Source: an uncultured Bacteroidales bacterium (GTDB lineage Bacteria; Bacteroidota; Bacteroidia; Bacteroidales; P3). Taken from it: a stretch of DNA of 42,172 bases. Position numbers and translations under genes: made by a program. The notes beneath the pieces are model-generated. The model made no database searches, was not told the DNA's origin, and saw only the letters and a list, made by a program, of their open reading frames with translations. Shown one piece after another: positions 1-10,177 of the stretch; position 1 is the stretch's first letter; each line of letters starts with the position of its first letter. The stretch is taken from NCBI GenBank assembly GCA_947168515.1, contig CAMVMF010000027.1:1-42172 (forward strand). The letters are read 5' to 3'.

Positions 1-80
1 CCACTGGACTTTCTTCATATGCTGAGGCGAGAAAACGTCTGTTGAAAACAAACGATTTTTTAGAAGTCCCCATGAATAGA

Positions 81-114
81 AGCGGGTCACCCCGCAATGG
101 GGCGACCCGCTTTT
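81..114. terminator. GC-rich stem-loop downstream of giant gene 1
   Basis: An 8-bp outer stem (81-88 with 104-111) continues past one A/C mismatch into an inner 4-bp stem (90-93 with 99-102) closed by a 5-nt loop. It lies about 65 bases past the stop of the minus-strand giant gene. The U-run is better on the + strand (TTTT at 111-114) than on the - strand, so termination of the giant gene is likely but not certain. The 80 bases to its left hold no gene I can support. Confidence 0.6.
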
Positions 115-176
115 ACAGTATTGACCAATAATTATTAACAGTACATTACTAATTATCAATCATGTTTGTTGTGCTA

Positions 177-3100
177 TTAGCGCACAACCAGTTTCTTCAC
201 CATGTTCACATTCTCACCCGTGATCTTAACAAAGTAAGTTCCCTGGGCCAAGTTGGCTACATCCATGGTCTTCTCGCAGTCGCTGCTGCACTCGAGGGTC
301 TCGGTGGCAACGGTGCGGCCATTGATGTCAACCACGGTGATGCGTACCTTGCCGTTGGCGCCGCTCACGCTAATGGTGGTGACGTCGCTGGTGGGGTTGG
401 GGTATATGGTGCAGAGGGCGTTGCCAGCCACTTCCTCGATGCCCTCGGTGCTGTCGGCAGCAAAGGTGGCGGTGAGGGTGATGTTGGCAACCACGGTGAA
501 GGTGTAGGGATTATCCGTCACGCCGTTGCTCCAGCTGACGAAGTGGTAGCCGCTGTTGGGCGTGGCCGTAACGGTGCAGCTCTGGCCGGCGCGGAAGGAG
601 CCGCCGCCGGTGGCAGAGCCCATGGCAGCGTCGTTGACAGTGACGGTGACGGTGTAGGTAGGATCGGAGGCAGTCAGAGTGGTGGCAGAGACGTGTGCCC
701 ATCCCTCGCTGTTCCAGTCGGTGCCGCAGATGGCACGGACGTAGAAGTCGTAGGAGCTCTCGTCTTCGAGGCCGGTGACCACGTAGGAGTTGACGTTAGT
801 GGTGACTCTGGTGCCGGTGCCCTGGGCAAAGCCGGCGAAACCGTACTCAATCTGCCAGCTCTCGGCCATGGGGTCGGCGGTCCAGTTCAGCGTCACGCTG
901 CTTTCGGTGACATTGCTGGAGGTAAGCCCGGTGACATCGGGGCAGGTGGCAGTGGTGAAATGGATGGTGTCGCCATAGTCGCCTTCAAATTCATCGACAC
1001 CGCAGATGGCACGGATGGCAGCATTGTAGGTGACGCCGGCCGTGAAGCCACTCACAGTGGCAGGATTGGTGGTGACGCGGTAGACGGAGTCGAGACCGCC
1101 GGTGTTCCAGACATGGATGTCCCAGAGGGTTTCGTTGCCTATCGGTGACCATGCGAAGGTGCCTTCGGCATTGGTCAGGTCGGAAACGGTGAGGCCAGTG
1201 GGAGGCAGGCAGGGCAGGTCGTCGGTGGTGAAGACATCGGTAGCCCAGTTGCTGTAGGAGCTGTCTTCCACACAGTGCTGACGCACACGGTAGATGTAGG
1301 CAGTCTCGGGCTGGAGACCAGTGAAGGTGTAGGTGTTGCCAGTGACAGCGATATCGGTGGCAGGCCAGTCGATAGCGGAGGCTTCCTTGATGTTGACCTC
1401 ATAGTCGGTGCCGGTACCAGACCAGGTGATGGTAGCGCTGTGGTAGTCGTGGGTAGCAGAGGTAATGACCGGCTGCGGGCAGGATGCCCCATTGCAAGCG
1501 GTCAGGCGCATCACTACACGCGAAGCGTAGTAAGAGGTACTACCAGAGAAGCCAGAGGGAGAGGTGACGTCTGGGTTATAGGTGTCGCTGTAGTAGGTGA
1601 TGGTCTTGTAGCCCGTGCAGGAGGCTGTCTTGAAGACATAGGAGGAGCTATTGTAGTCATTGGAGTTGTCATCCACGATGATCAGCAGGTTGCCTGTGCC
1701 GTCGTAGCTGTAGGTGGTGTCAAAAACAAACATGTTCCATCCCTGAGAGCAGTTGAGCGGACCAGTGTAGACAGGGACAGCAGTGGCGGAGTCGAGGGCC
1801 ACCATGTCGGTCGAGCTGGTGAAGACGCTCTTGTTGGTAGGCTGCAGGTAGATGGTGCAGTTGGTCTTGTCAGTGGTGGGAGAGGCGTAGTCATAGTAGT
1901 AGCTGATGGCGGAGATTTCCTGCGGACCGTTCATCTCGGCACTGTCGATGATGGTTTCGGTGAGGGTGTAACGGTAGAAGTTGTTCACCGGATAGTTGTA
2001 GGTGGTGGAGGTGGAGGTGGTACTGCCGATGGAGACTACGCTTGCATTGTCGCAGAAGGCCGTGGAAAGCCGTTCCATGCTGTAGCGGCCGGTGTCGGTG
2101 GCAGAGCAGATGGGCTTCACGTAGAAGTCGTACTCGGTCAGGGTGTCGAGACCCGTCACGATGACGGGGTGCGAGGTGGGATAGAGGACCGTGCCAGTGC
2201 CGAGAGTGAAGCCATGGGGACCGTACTCGACGACGTAGCCGATGGCCGGAACCAAATCGGTCCAATCAACCTCTAGGCTGGTTATGTTGGCAACGGAGGC
2301 ATGGATATCGATCGGGGCAGGGCAGGTGTTGTGATACACTTCGACATTGTCGATAGCAGCAGGAGGATTGGTTCCTGAGCTTCCATCATTGGCCCACATG
2401 AACACCAGATTGTAATCACCTGGTGTGGTGATGGTGACGTCGGCTGAGGAGGTCTGCCAGCTGGACTGGAGGTTCTGCTTGGTACCTCCGTCGAGGGAAA
2501 TCCAACCCGCAGGAGAGGAGGAAGTATAGCTAGAGGAAGAGGTGCTACCATCGGGCAACAGGCCTGGTGTAAACTCGAAATCTGCGGGAGCAAGCCAAGC
2601 ACGGAGGTAGTCCCAACTAGACTCACCATAGGCCTTCCAATTGTAGTAAATGCTGTAGCTGCCAGCATTTAAACTGAATGTGCGATAAGCATATACAAAG
2701 GAGGTCGAACTGTTGGTGTAACTATTGTTGGCACCACCATCGTTGGAGATATAGAGCGACTGGTTGTCGCCGGAGCCGTAGTAGGTGCTATTGCCTAAAT
2801 ACCACTTGTTGGTCTGTGTTCCGTTGACTGGTTCCCAAGCGGTAGCCATAGCCGAATCGGCGAAGGTGCAGATGTAGGGGAATGTAGTGACCGGAGCTGC
2901 GCGGAGGGTTGTGAAGGTGAAGAAGGTAGTATCGCTTGTCTCCGTAGCACTGCACTGGCTGACCAGGTAGACGTCATACTGGGTCAGAGGTGTGAGACCG
3001 ACAAGGTTTACACTGTTGGTGGTGCTGGTAAGAGTGGTGCCGGTGCCGGGAGTGAAGCCGTGGACACCATACTCAATGCTGTAGTTGGGGGCGGTGCTAG

Positions 3101-6100
3101 TGGACCAAGCAAGGTCGGCTGCAACATTGGTGAGGAGGGTGGTAACCACGCGCTGGGGAGCTATGCAGTTGGGTACACGGTCGATAACAAGGTTGTCGAT
3201 GTACTGGTCGGCATAGGCAGCACCAGCAGTGTTATAGGAAGCAATGGCAATGCGGGTATTGCTGCCAGTGTATCCGTTGAGATAGGACACCACGTTGAAC
3301 TCATTGCCGCTACCTTGGAAGGGGATGGTGTCGATGGGTTCGAACGAGGCCTCGAAATTGGTGTCGGCACTGCTGACGGCTCCAATAATCAGACCGTAGG
3401 TGCTGGGGGCGCTGTTAAACTCATGGAAGCTGATGCGCAACGAGTCGAGAGGAATGCCCATCTCGGGCAGTGCGGCAATACCGATGCCATCGAAATAGAA
3501 GCAATACTGCTGTGAGGGGGCATGGGTGATATCTGTGGTGTAGAACACATGGGGCTGCTCGTAACCAGTACCGGCAGGCAGCACCTTGGAAGCCCAGCAG
3601 TTGGGAACGATGTTGGTGGCGGTGGAACCGGGGTCGACAATGTTCTCAAAGTTCTGGACATAGGGCAGCGTAGTGATGGGTGCACACTCGGTAGCGAAAC
3701 GTGCCACTTGCGAAGCAATGGAGGTGTCGCTAGAGCTGGCGCAGACAGCGTAGACATAGACATCGTAGGAGGTGCTATGAGTAAGACCCGTGAGGGTGGC
3801 AGGGCTGGATGCTGCGGCCTGGACGGTGCCGGTGCCGGCAGCAAAGCCGCGCGGACCATACTCCACTAAGAAGCTGGTGGCTGCGGTGCCCGAAGTGGTC
3901 CAGCTGACGGTAGCCGAGTTGGCATCAGTGGCGGTGGCCACGACCTCCTGCACACTGGTGCAGTTGGGAATGTATTCCACCACAATATTGTCAAGGAAGC
4001 TGTAGTTGTCGTTGAAGGCATCCCAGAAGGTCAGATGGCCCGTGGTGTCAGAAATGCCGTCAAGCGGATAGGTGACATATACATAGGCCGATGTGGTATC
4101 GTAATTGGAACGGATGAGGGTGTCGATAGGACGAATGGTGGCAATGGGAGCCAGCGGGTCGTCCATGATACCCATGATGAGACGGACATTGTCGCCACCC
4201 TGGACAAAGTTGAAGCGGATCTGCAGTTGGTTGAGCGGGGCATCCATCTCAGGCAGGATGACATAAGCACCGTTGTAGAGCAGCAGCAACTTGTTGGGGT
4301 CGCCGGTGAGGTTCACAACGGTAGGATAGGGATAGGATGTGCCCAGGTTGGTGGTGCCGGTGAACCAGCAGTTGCGGCTGAATGTGCCGGAGAGGGATTC
4401 AAAGTCCTCGGTATAGGGCAAAGCCACAGGAGCACAAATGGTGGCCGTCTGGACAGAGCCGGTGAGGGTGACTCCATTGCAGTCGAAGCTTACGCGGATA
4501 GCATAGTTATAGGCTGGCAAAAGGCCAGTAATGTTGCAGGTGCCAGTGGTGTTGGCGGAGTCGGCAACAACCCACACGTCGGTACCTTCGCGCATATACT
4601 CTACGGTATAGGCTGCACCCGAGTCGACGTTCCACACCACGTCAATCTCGTTGGCATAAGCGCCGGCAACCATCACGATGGGCGTGTTGCAATCGGGGAT
4701 GTCGCAGCTGGGGGTGACAAGCTTAATTTGGTTGACGTAGTTGACAAGAGCATAACTGCTTGCACTAGGCGAGGCAGGATCGATATTGGTACCATCCTGA
4801 TAGAAGTAGATGGAACGGTTGGCAGCCGAAGTGGCACCAAACGGAACAGAAGAGACATAGGAGCCAGTGTTGTCATCGGTGGCAACGACCAGATTGCGTC
4901 CAGGTGTGCGTACAAAGAGGGAGTCGAACGTGATATTAATCCAGTCAAAGCCAGACAACGGGCCAGAGTAGACCAGTTGCAGACTGTCTACAGGAATGTA
5001 GTTGCTTGTGCTGGTGAAGGAACTCTGGTCGGTGTTACCCAAGTAAATCTGCACATTGCGCGAAGAAATGCTGGAGGTAGCATAGAAAGCGATGCCGGAG
5101 ATGGTGTCCATTCCTGTGCCAATCTCAGCATCAAGGTATATCTGCTGGGTATAGGAATATCCGTAGTAAATATAAGTAGGCAGGTACGAGTTGGTGGTGC
5201 CGCCCTCGGTAATCACGCGTCCGCAACCCTGAGTGAAAACGGTGCCGGAGACACTTGCACTGGCAAGGGTGTCGCAGATGGTGGAAACACGATACTGATA
5301 TTCGGATTGGATGTTAAGACCACCCACATAATAATAGAGAGTGCTGACCGTGTCGGAAATCCAAGCGGACGAACCGGCAGCCCTGTAACTGACTACATAC
5401 TCTGTGGCACTCTCACCAGCAGTGGGAGCATCCCAGTTGAGACCGAAGGCGTGGTAGTCGGTGGCCACCACATGGAGGTTTTCAACCGGAGCGCAGTCGA
5501 CATCGGTGGTGAAGTCGCACACCACAACGCGGCTGTCCTCGTCAGAGCAGACTGCCTTGGCAAAGACATAGTAGCGCGTGTTGCCCCTCAAACCAGTGAA
5601 CACATGAGATGTGGTGCCGACACTGACGGATACGCTGTCAAAGGCCATGGCCATATCGTTCGTGGTGGCGATATAGAGAATCACCTCGGAGTGGTCGGCA
5701 CTGGTGTCGGACCACTCAATGGTGGCCATGTTGTTGGTGTGGCTACTGCAACGCAGCAGGTCAACAGCTGGGCAGCTGGAGGCCACAGAGACCGACACAT
5801 TGTCCAGCCAATAGTACCAAACGGAGGAAGTGCCTGCCTGATGCCACACCAGGTAAACGCTGTCGGCGCAGGTGTCGTTGCTGAGGTCGAACTCAAAGTG
5901 ATAATACTGACCCGTACTGGCAGGACTGAAGGAAGAGATGACCACCATGCTGTCGATGGAATTGGGGTTGCGGGTGTAACCAAACTCCATGTTGCCAGAA
6001 GAGGAACCTTCTTTCTGCAGGTCGAAGGATACAAACAAACGGTTCAGCGGCATGGGCATACGGGGACTGATGATGGAGGCACCGCCACCCGACTTGATAC

Positions 6101-8699
6101 AGTGGCCGTAGTCGGAGATAATATAAGGATAGCTACTGGAATTGATGATGCGAGTCCAGCACTCGGGATAGCTGTTGGAGGCGTAGGAGTCGAAATCATC
6201 ATTGAAGGGTAACGGAGCCCATTCGCTACAGGGAGTGCGCAGGCTGATAAAGGCGGGCATGCTGGTGTCGCCTTCGTCGCAGAGGGCATAGACAGTAAAG
6301 CTGTAGTTGGTGGAAGGAAGCAGGTTTTCGAACACGTAGGTGGTATCGTAAACCACATCGCTGATCGAACCGCCGTCGGTCACCAGCCAGCTTGTCTCGC
6401 TTCCGCCTGGCTGCCATTCGATAATAACCGAGTCACCAGTGACATAGGTAGCCGTAAGGTTACGAGGTGCGGGGCAGGAGAGCTGTAAGAAGTTCACATT
6501 GTCAACAGCCATCGGGGGCTGGCTACCGCCAGAGGCATCGTTGGCCCATGCGAAGACCAGATTGTAGGTACCGGGAGTATTGATAGCGATTTCTCCCACG
6601 GCAGTTCTCCAGCTGCTGGACAGCGACATAGTTCTCGGTGAGGAGAAGTTTTCTGTCAACTCAACCCAACCAGCAGGTATTCCCCAGGAGGAGAAGTTGT
6701 ACGTGGAGCTTGCAGGATTGACGCCAGCCGTCCATTGATAGCTGGTAGGTACCAAGAAAGCGCGGCAGAAGTCGTAGTAGTGGCTTTCGCCCTGACATTT
6801 CCAGTCATAGGAATAAGCATATACACCGGTATCGGCTATATTAAGGGTGCGGATAGCATAGGTATAAGAGGTGCTACTAGTATTGTATGCATTGCTGGAG
6901 CCGTTGTCATTGGATATATACAGGCTTTGGTTGCCGCCGTTATTGGTGGCAGAACCCACATGCCATTGGTTAGTCTGTTCGCCGTTGAGCATTTCCCAGC
7001 CATTGTTGCCCGACTGCTCAAAAGTGCAGACGAAGGGCATTTCAGCAGGAAGTGCGCTGAGCGTGGAAGCAACGGTAGAACAAGCCTCGCTGCCGCAGTC
7101 GGCATAGACATAGATGTAGTAGGTTGTGGCAGTGTCGAGGTTGGTGAGGGTTTCTGTGGTAGAGGTGGCGGACACCGTGTTGGCGATATTCATACCCAAC
7201 AGGGAGTCGGCAATAGGCACAGTGTCGTACTCTATCGTCCACGATGTGGCACTGCCATTCTCAGTCCAGGAGAGTGCTATCCAATCGACGCTGGAAGCGG
7301 TGGCAGCGAGGTAAGAGGGAGCAGGACAGGTGGGGGCATAGTCCACGGACAGGTCGTCCATCATAAGGGTATAGCTGCCCGCAGCGGTGACACGCATGGC
7401 TATGCGGTCGCCCGTACCAAGATAATTATTGAAATAAACCGTGTAGGGGTAGTAGGAGCCAGCCCAGTTGTTGCCGCTGCCGGCAGTGAGCTGCACCGTG
7501 TCGACGGGAACAAAGGAGGTGTCTTCCATAACGCCCACCTCAAGCACGAAGTTGATGTTCATCACAGAGGCATAGAACGACAGGGCCAACTGGTTGATGT
7601 TGTCCATTGGGGGCAGCGCAGCTATCTCGGTCTGGCCGCTGCTGCTTTCAAACTCGAAATAGACACTGCTGCTGCGAGCATTGCCTGCATAAGCATAGGC
7701 GGCGGGGAAGGTGGAGGCAGAGCTGCTTCCCATGGCTACCTGCTGCCAGCAATTGGGAATCTCGCCAGTGGCAAGATTTTCAAAACCGGTGGAGTAAGGA
7801 ACCTCCTGCGAGCCTACACAGGCCGAGACGAAAGTGACGGCATTGGTCCAGCCGCTGAAATCAGTGGAACTGCAGGCGGCACGAACATAGACATAATAGA
7901 GCGTATTGGGGTCAAGGCCGGTCACCGTGTAAGTGGTGTCGGTCGGATAGTTAGGACTTACTGTGGAGAAATCGGTCACTGCCGTATCGGAGACCACAAC
8001 CTCCCAATCAGTGGCAGTGCCGTTTTCGTGCCATGCGATAGTGGCCTGATCACCGGTGATGCCGGCGACAGCCACCTCAGAGGGTAGTGCACAATATAAG
8101 GAAGTAGAGGTGATGCCCAACTGCATGATGGGCTGGAATGAAGAGGTGCTACACGAAGGAGGTGAGGCCAGTGAATAAGGGGAGCCGTCATTATATTGAT
8201 ATATAGAACGGTTGCCGTCCGTCATATTCTGACCATAGAAGTATGGGTAGGAACTGACATAAGAACCAGTCTGATCAATCACGCAGATGACCAGGTCTGC
8301 GGAGTCCTGATAGGTGAACGTGCTGTCCAGCGGTATGGTCACCCAGCCCGGTGAGCAGTTCACCGAACCTGAAAAGACCTGTTGAAAATTGGACTCTGGC
8401 ACCGCATCGCTACCACTACTGAAAGTACTGTGCGAAGTCTCAGCCATGTAAACAGTCCATGTGCGGGTAGTACTGTTGCTGCTCACATTGAACTTCAACG
8501 TGTCAATCACGCCATCAAGACCTACCTCATTGGCATGGTAGATAAACTGCGTAAAGCTGTAGTTGTAGTATGCGTTGGCAGGCACATACTGCGACGTGGC
8601 CGCACCCGCACCCACCGTAAGAGTGTAATGTGTTTGCGCTTCTGTCAGCTGTGGCAATAATCCTATCGCCAACAGCAATGGAATAAGGAATTTTTTCAT
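177..8699 (-). CDS. Giant multidomain FN3 / jelly-roll surface protein with T9SS sorting domain (2840 aa)
   Basis: Predicted secreted or cell-surface protein, probably an adhesin or glycan-binding scaffold; no enzymatic motif was seen. Residues 1-22 are a signal peptide (MKKFLIPLLLAIG... ending AEAQ-like). Residues about 25-195 form an unnamed beta-rich module that recurs around 4720-5225 and 1500-2040 on the DNA. The rest is about twelve FN3 modules (each opening with C-x-x-P and containing an EYGPxGF..GTGT signature) alternating with about six jelly-roll/MAM-like modules (LPYxxxFE... start, VGVM middle, DNxxVxY end). Near the C-terminus is an InlB-like divergent B-repeat (TPNSGYHFVSWSNG), then the type A T9SS sorting domain (CTIYPNPTSD ... 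KKLVVR). Start chosen at the Met before the signal peptide; a good promoter lies 125 bp upstream. The C-terminal 160 aa closely match the neighbouring cassette at 9166-9720. The FN3 and T9SS calls are firm; the ligand is unknown. Confidence 0.9.
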   Translation of the reverse strand: MKKFLIPLLLAIGLLPQLTEAQTHYTLTVGAGAATSQYVPANAYYNYSFTQFIYHANEVGLDGVIDTLKFNVSSNSTTRTWTVYMAETSHSTFSSGSDAVPESNFQQVFSGSVNCSPGWVTIPLDSTFTYQDSADLVICVIDQTGSYVSSYPYFYGQNMTDGNRSIYQYNDGSPYSLASPPSCSTSSFQPIMQLGITSTSLYCALPSEVAVAGITGDQATIAWHENGTATDWEVVVSDTAVTDFSTVSPNYPTDTTYTVTGLDPNTLYYVYVRAACSSTDFSGWTNAVTFVSACVGSQEVPYSTGFENLATGEIPNCWQQVAMGSSSASTFPAAYAYAGNARSSSVYFEFESSSGQTEIAALPPMDNINQLALSFYASVMNINFVLEVGVMEDTSFVPVDTVQLTAGSGNNWAGSYYPYTVYFNNYLGTGDRIAMRVTAAGSYTLMMDDLSVDYAPTCPAPSYLAATASSVDWIALSWTENGSATSWTIEYDTVPIADSLLGMNIANTVSATSTTETLTNLDTATTYYIYVYADCGSEACSTVASTLSALPAEMPFVCTFEQSGNNGWEMLNGEQTNQWHVGSATNNGGNQSLYISNDNGSSNAYNTSSTSYTYAIRTLNIADTGVYAYSYDWKCQGESHYYDFCRAFLVPTSYQWTAGVNPASSTYNFSSWGIPAGWVELTENFSSPRTMSLSSSWRTAVGEIAINTPGTYNLVFAWANDASGGSQPPMAVDNVNFLQLSCPAPRNLTATYVTGDSVIIEWQPGGSETSWLVTDGGSISDVVYDTTYVFENLLPSTNYSFTVYALCDEGDTSMPAFISLRTPCSEWAPLPFNDDFDSYASNSYPECWTRIINSSSYPYIISDYGHCIKSGGGASIISPRMPMPLNRLFVSFDLQKEGSSSGNMEFGYTRNPNSIDSMVVISSFSPASTGQYYHFEFDLSNDTCADSVYLVWHQAGTSSVWYYWLDNVSVSVASSCPAVDLLRCSSHTNNMATIEWSDTSADHSEVILYIATTNDMAMAFDSVSVSVGTTSHVFTGLRGNTRYYVFAKAVCSDEDSRVVVCDFTTDVDCAPVENLHVVATDYHAFGLNWDAPTAGESATEYVVSYRAAGSSAWISDTVSTLYYYVGGLNIQSEYQYRVSTICDTLASASVSGTVFTQGCGRVITEGGTTNSYLPTYIYYGYSYTQQIYLDAEIGTGMDTISGIAFYATSSISSRNVQIYLGNTDQSSFTSTSNYIPVDSLQLVYSGPLSGFDWINITFDSLFVRTPGRNLVVATDDNTGSYVSSVPFGATSAANRSIYFYQDGTNIDPASPSASSYALVNYVNQIKLVTPSCDIPDCNTPIVMVAGAYANEIDVVWNVDSGAAYTVEYMREGTDVWVVADSANTTGTCNITGLLPAYNYAIRVSFDCNGVTLTGSVQTATICAPVALPYTEDFESLSGTFSRNCWFTGTTNLGTSYPYPTVVNLTGDPNKLLLLYNGAYVILPEMDAPLNQLQIRFNFVQGGDNVRLIMGIMDDPLAPIATIRPIDTLIRSNYDTTSAYVYVTYPLDGISDTTGHLTFWDAFNDNYSFLDNIVVEYIPNCTSVQEVVATATDANSATVSWTTSGTAATSFLVEYGPRGFAAGTGTVQAAASSPATLTGLTHSTSYDVYVYAVCASSSDTSIASQVARFATECAPITTLPYVQNFENIVDPGSTATNIVPNCWASKVLPAGTGYEQPHVFYTTDITHAPSQQYCFYFDGIGIAALPEMGIPLDSLRISFHEFNSAPSTYGLIIGAVSSADTNFEASFEPIDTIPFQGSGNEFNVVSYLNGYTGSNTRIAIASYNTAGAAYADQYIDNLVIDRVPNCIAPQRVVTTLLTNVAADLAWSTSTAPNYSIEYGVHGFTPGTGTTLTSTTNSVNLVGLTPLTQYDVYLVSQCSATETSDTTFFTFTTLRAAPVTTFPYICTFADSAMATAWEPVNGTQTNKWYLGNSTYYGSGDNQSLYISNDGGANNSYTNSSTSFVYAYRTFSLNAGSYSIYYNWKAYGESSWDYLRAWLAPADFEFTPGLLPDGSTSSSSYTSSSPAGWISLDGGTKQNLQSSWQTSSADVTITTPGDYNLVFMWANDGSSGTNPPAAIDNVEVYHNTCPAPIDIHASVANITSLEVDWTDLVPAIGYVVEYGPHGFTLGTGTVLYPTSHPVIVTGLDTLTEYDFYVKPICSATDTGRYSMERLSTAFCDNASVVSIGSTTSTSTTYNYPVNNFYRYTLTETIIDSAEMNGPQEISAISYYYDYASPTTDKTNCTIYLQPTNKSVFTSSTDMVALDSATAVPVYTGPLNCSQGWNMFVFDTTYSYDGTGNLLIIVDDNSNDYNSSSYVFKTASCTGYKTITYYSDTYNPDVTSPSGFSGSTSYYASRVVMRLTACNGASCPQPVITSATHDYHSATITWSGTGTDYEVNIKEASAIDWPATDIAVTGNTYTFTGLQPETAYIYRVRQHCVEDSSYSNWATDVFTTDDLPCLPPTGLTVSDLTNAEGTFAWSPIGNETLWDIHVWNTGGLDSVYRVTTNPATVSGFTAGVTYNAAIRAICGVDEFEGDYGDTIHFTTATCPDVTGLTSSNVTESSVTLNWTADPMAESWQIEYGFAGFAQGTGTRVTTNVNSYVVTGLEDESSYDFYVRAICGTDWNSEGWAHVSATTLTASDPTYTVTVTVNDAAMGSATGGGSFRAGQSCTVTATPNSGYHFVSWSNGVTDNPYTFTVVANITLTATFAADSTEGIEEVAGNALCTIYPNPTSDVTTISVSGANGKVRITVVDINGRTVATETLECSSDCEKTMDVANLAQGTYFVKITGENVNMVKKLVVR

Positions 8700-8824
8700 G
8701 TTAAAAAAAATATTAATTAAACAATAAGTGATATCTCACAAATAGTGCTAAATAATTTTATTCTTATTTAAATCAATGTTTTAAAACATAATTCATAACG
8801 AACATCTTCGATTATTACGACCTT

Positions 8825-8856
8825 CAAAGATAAGATTTATTTTTCAATCCTCCAAA
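8825..8856 (-). promoter_or_regulatory. Bacteroidetes-type promoter for giant gene 1
   Basis: On the minus strand, TTTG (8856-8853), a 20-bp spacer and TATCTTTG (8832-8825) match the -33/-7 pattern of the Bacteroidetes primary sigma factor. Transcription should start near 8819, giving a leader of about 120 nt before the ATG at 8699. From here to 9093 there is no further gene that I can see. Confidence 0.7.
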
Positions 8857-9093
8857 TTAAGCAACGAAAATAACCATTTTTAACAAAGCAAAAAACCTAG
8901 ATGACCCCAATAAAGCACCCCACGGTGCTGAAACTAATAATAACACCATACCCTCACAAGCCGCAGTGCCGCGCCAACCAAACGCCCTAGAACTGTGACC
9001 AGAAGGGTGAAGAAATGTCATTGATTCTTTGAAAGCGTCAGCACAATAGTAAACGACATCTATATAGGATTATGGAATCCACCTAATACCAAA

Positions 9094-9125
9094 GGTGGAG
9101 GCCAGTCTTGCGACCGGCCTCCACC
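9094..9125 (-). terminator. Perfect 10-bp hairpin downstream of the orphan C-terminal cassette
   Basis: GGTGGAGGCC (9094-9103) is complementary to GGCCTCCACC (9116-9125) with a 12-nt loop. It lies 40 bases past the stop of the orphan cassette at 9166. The U-run on the minus strand is weak. The placement mirrors the hairpins after the full-length giant genes, so the cassette seems to have kept its own 3' end. Confidence 0.6.
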
Positions 9126-9165
9126 CGTAAGAGTCTGCTGAACTTAGTGTTCGGCTTTTATGAAA

Positions 9166-9720
9166 CTATCTAACAACCAGTTTTTTGACCATATTCACAT
9201 TCTCACCCGTGATCTTAACAAAGTAAGTCCCCTGGGCAAGGTTGCGGGCATCCATGGTCTTCTCGCAGTCGGCGTTGCATTCGAGGGTCTCGGTGGCAAC
9301 GGTGCGGCCGTTGATGTCGACCACAGTGATGCGTACCTTGCCATTGGCCCCCTTCACGCTGATGGTGGTGGCATCGCTGGTGGGGTTGGGATAGATGGTG
9401 CAGGTCACACTTCCGTCGGCGTAATCAATACCTTCGGTGCCGTTGGCGGCAAAGGTGGCGGTGAGGGTAATGTTGACAACCACGGTGAAGGTGTAGGGGT
9501 TATCGGTCATGCCGTTGCTCCAGCCAACGAAGTGGTAGCCGCTGTTGGGCGTAGCCGTAACGGTGCAGCTTTCGCCGGCCTGGAAGGTGCCACCGCCGGT
9601 GGCAGAGCCCATGGCAGCGTCGTTGACATTGACGGTGACGGTGTAGGTAGGTTCGGAGGCAGTCTGAGTGGTGGCAGAGAAAACAAGCCTAAGAAACGTC
9701 CGGCCTCCACTGCTGTCCAT
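9166..9720 (-). pseudogene. Orphan C-terminal fragment of a giant FN3/T9SS gene (InlB-like repeat + sorting domain), mosaic
   Basis: The open frame encodes 184 aa: an InlB-like B-repeat (TPNSGYHFVGWSNG) followed by a complete T9SS sorting domain (CTIYPNPTSD ... KKLVVR). It has no signal peptide, no FN3 module and no recognisable promoter, so it cannot be exported as it stands; I call it a remnant or silent cassette. Similarity to the giant protein encoded at 177-8699 begins abruptly at FSATTQTASEPTYTV, about 15 residues in (DNA near 9685); the sequence upstream of that looks non-coding. It is mosaic. Positions 9166-9270 and 9448-9685 resemble giant gene 1. Positions 9271-9447 are nearly identical to 13881-14057 of giant gene 2 (4 mismatches in 177 by my count). 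An MDSSGG start is open but arbitrary. Confidence 0.8.
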
Positions 9721-10177
9721 AACGTCGATCTAGTATAGTATGACAATAAGAATAGGAGAAACCCATAACATTGAGCTAAACGCTCACTAGGGAAAGACAG
9801 TCGTAAAGCAATACAATTGACAATAACAGGTAACAATTACTCCTTGAGACCTCTGAATGCCTTCGGCGCAAGTGCGACTACGGTGGATCCACATCTGTCC
9901 TCCTGCGCCCTCCCCTACTCTACCATCTATAGGGTAACACGATAAACCAACTGATAGTGTTTTGGCCTTTGCTAACGTAAAACAAATTCTTTATTTTCCA
10001 CGTATCACATGTATCACGAGGATAAAAAATACGTGGTTATACGTGAGATACGCGGAGCTAATCTTCAAATTAATAGTGGAGCCTACTGTTATTGACAAAA
10101 ACTATGATGCGTCGGTTGAAAAAAGTCAAAGCCATAAAAAGGGATTGTGAAGTAACTCCGATTATGAATTATGGCGT
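9721..10177. other. Gene-free interval with a short inverted repeat
   Basis: About 450 bases between the orphan cassette and the restriction-modification block, with no convincing gene on either strand. CCACGTAT (9998-10005) and ATACGTGG (10029-10036) form an 8-bp inverted repeat. Between and beside them are further variants of the same word (GTATCACAT GTATCACGA, then ATACGTGAGATACG). This could be an operator, a recombination scar or chance; I found no transposase remnant. Confidence 0.4.

Noticed and set aside
1..131. Partial frames at the left edge (+ frame from base 3 to TAA at 129-131; - frame starting at 73 and running off the edge)
   Set aside because: Both are short, neither has a recognisable motif, and the + frame reads straight through the hairpin at 81-111. 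Not enough evidence for a gene.
4035..6212. 725-codon open frame on the + strand, antisense to giant gene 1
   Set aside because: It and many similar long + frames (for example 14922-16532, 19638-21116, 6735-8087) run antisense to the giant genes, have low-complexity Gly/Val/Ala-rich translations with no domain or signal peptide, and arise from the codon bias of the real genes.
9507..9836. 109-codon minus-strand frame overlapping the orphan cassette
   Set aside because: It is in a different frame from the homologous T9SS tail and its translation has no recognisable pattern; most of it is a shadow of the real frame.
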